Below, one piece after another: positions 63,483-64,000 of a stretch of DNA of 64,000 nt (its first letter is position 1; the number at the start of each line of letters is the position of its first letter). The stretch comes from Paenibacillus sp. LHD-117 (GTDB taxonomy: Bacteria > Bacillota > Bacilli > Paenibacillales > Paenibacillaceae). The position numbers were made by a program, and so were the translations under genes. A model generated the notes under the pieces. That model searched no databases. It saw only the letters and a list, made by a program, of their open reading frames with translations, and was not told where the DNA came from. The stretch is taken from contig NZ_JAVFVT010000023.1 in NCBI RefSeq assembly GCF_030929555.1, positions 1 to 64,000 of the forward strand. Reading direction: 5' to 3'.

Positions 63483-64000
63483 TCAATTCATCGAAACAAG
63501 GAGGTTATCGAATACGGCCGTCTGATCGTACGTGCGCAAGCCGATATACCCGCTGCTCAAGCTGGCGTCGCTGACGCTAATTTTTTTCACGCCGTCCACA
63601 TAGGCTTTGAAGGAGCTTCCTTTCATCTCCAACTTGAGCAAATACCAAGTGCCGGGAGCGGCGATCATATCCGCTTCCCCGATATTGGTCCAACGATTGC
63701 CTAGTTTTTTGTACAGCTGAACCTTATTCAAATCGTAATTGATGCGCAAGGTGTACATGGAGGAGAAATCCGCGTTTGCCCGGGCGACCAAGCCGGCGGA
63801 AGCGTTCGTTCGATCATTGTCGTACGCTTTCAAGGCTGTCGTTATGGCGGTGTCGGAGTAGGTCGAACCGGCAACGGTTTCCGCAATGCCGATTCCCGAT
63901 TGCTTCAACACGCTGTTGACGATAGGAACGCCGTCGTGACTTACGTCTACGCTCATGGACCAATTGCCGCCGAGCGGTGTCCAGCTGCCGGAGCTATTAT
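63483..64000 (-). CDS. Partial gene: LamG/concanavalin-like domain, secreted protein
   Basis: The minus-strand frame is open to the window edge (172 codons seen), ending at 63483. It encodes a C-terminal beta-sandwich of laminin-G/concanavalin-A or DUF1080 type (GSWTPLGGNWS, then YTLRINYDLNKVQLYKK, and the final TAVFDNLLVS). Such modules end large secreted carbohydrate-active enzymes. The N-terminal part lies outside the window, so the catalytic type is unknown. ATG 63956 is an internal Met, since the frame continues upstream of it. Confidence 0.8.
   Translation of the reverse strand, partial: NSSGSWTPLGGNWSMSVDVSHDGVPIVNSVLKQSGIGIAETVAGSTYSDTAITTALKAYDNDRTNASAGLVARANADFSSMYTLRINYDLNKVQLYKKLGNRWTNIGEADMIAAPGTWYLLKLEMKGSSFKAYVDGVKKISVSDASLSSGYIGLRTYDQTAVFDNLLVSMN

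Noticed and set aside
1-64000. CRISPR array, rRNA or tRNA genes
   Set aside because: No regularly spaced repeats of 25-40 bp and no rRNA or tRNA-like cloverleaf sequences were noticed anywhere in the window.

Overview
The window reads as chromosomal DNA of a spore-forming, aerobic Gram-positive bacterium of the Paenibacillaceae (Paenibacillus/Cohnella-like). The evidence is strong AAGGAGG-type ribosome binding sites, frequent TTG/GTG starts, a YhcN-type sporulation lipoprotein, a caa3-type cytochrome oxidase whose subunit II carries haem c, Bce- and Bmr-type transporters, and a Firmicute lasso-peptide cluster. No rRNA, tRNA or CRISPR array was seen.

Region 1 (1-11.5 kb): a Bce-type resistance module (response regulator, sensor kinase, divergent ABC ATPase and permease with a candidate operator), a heterodimeric BmrCD-type multidrug exporter, a YitT membrane protein, and a minus-strand pair of GDPD phosphodiesterase and MFS transporter. 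Region 2 (11.7-15.4 kb): a copper-responsive csoR-copZ-lipoprotein operon with two CsoR-like boxes, where the lipoprotein gene has an apparent frameshift; then a DUF421 protein and a YhcN lipoprotein. Region 3 (15.6-22.3 kb): ctaCDEF, ctaG, a DUF420 gene and an acyltransferase. Region 4 (22.5-27.0 kb): a GntR-controlled ABC cluster with a near-perfect 32-bp palindrome over its promoter -10, followed by a Nat/Yha-type exporter.

Region 5 (about 27.05-36.69 kb) is an AT-rich, gene-poor accessory island, sharply different from its surroundings and edged by near-identical 17-18 bp direct repeats. It holds an XRE regulator cut by a stop codon, several broken gene fragments, an unknown membrane protein followed by two related tiny proteins sharing a GSR..PL motif, a nuclease plus Ski2-type helicase pair resembling the Hachiman defence system (helicase frameshifted), and a decayed IS256-family element.

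Region 6 (38-56.5 kb) is an exopolysaccharide locus: Wzz-type and tyrosine-kinase regulators, a pseudoknot-forming RNA candidate reminiscent of EAR/epsC RNA, GalU, priming sugar transferase, several glycosyltransferases, Wzy, Wzx, a secreted glycosidase, acetyl- and pyruvyltransferases, ManC and UDP-glucose dehydrogenase. Three copies of a structured repeat of about 170-205 bp, with GTTCAAAAAG ends, sit in its intergenic gaps; a minimal 29-bp version occurs in region 4.

Region 7 (56.5-63.4 kb) is the highlight: a complete lasso-peptide operon (nucleotidyltransferase, HPr-kinase-like tailoring kinase, B1 RRE, B2 protease, ABC exporter, C macrolactam synthetase) ending in a 45-residue precursor gene too short for routine ORF calling. 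The predicted core starts with Ala, has Asp at position 9 for ring closure, and ends Tyr-Asp-Ser as in paeninodin, so a C-terminally phosphorylated and perhaps further decorated lasso peptide is predicted. The window ends inside a minus-strand gene for a secreted laminin-G-like protein.
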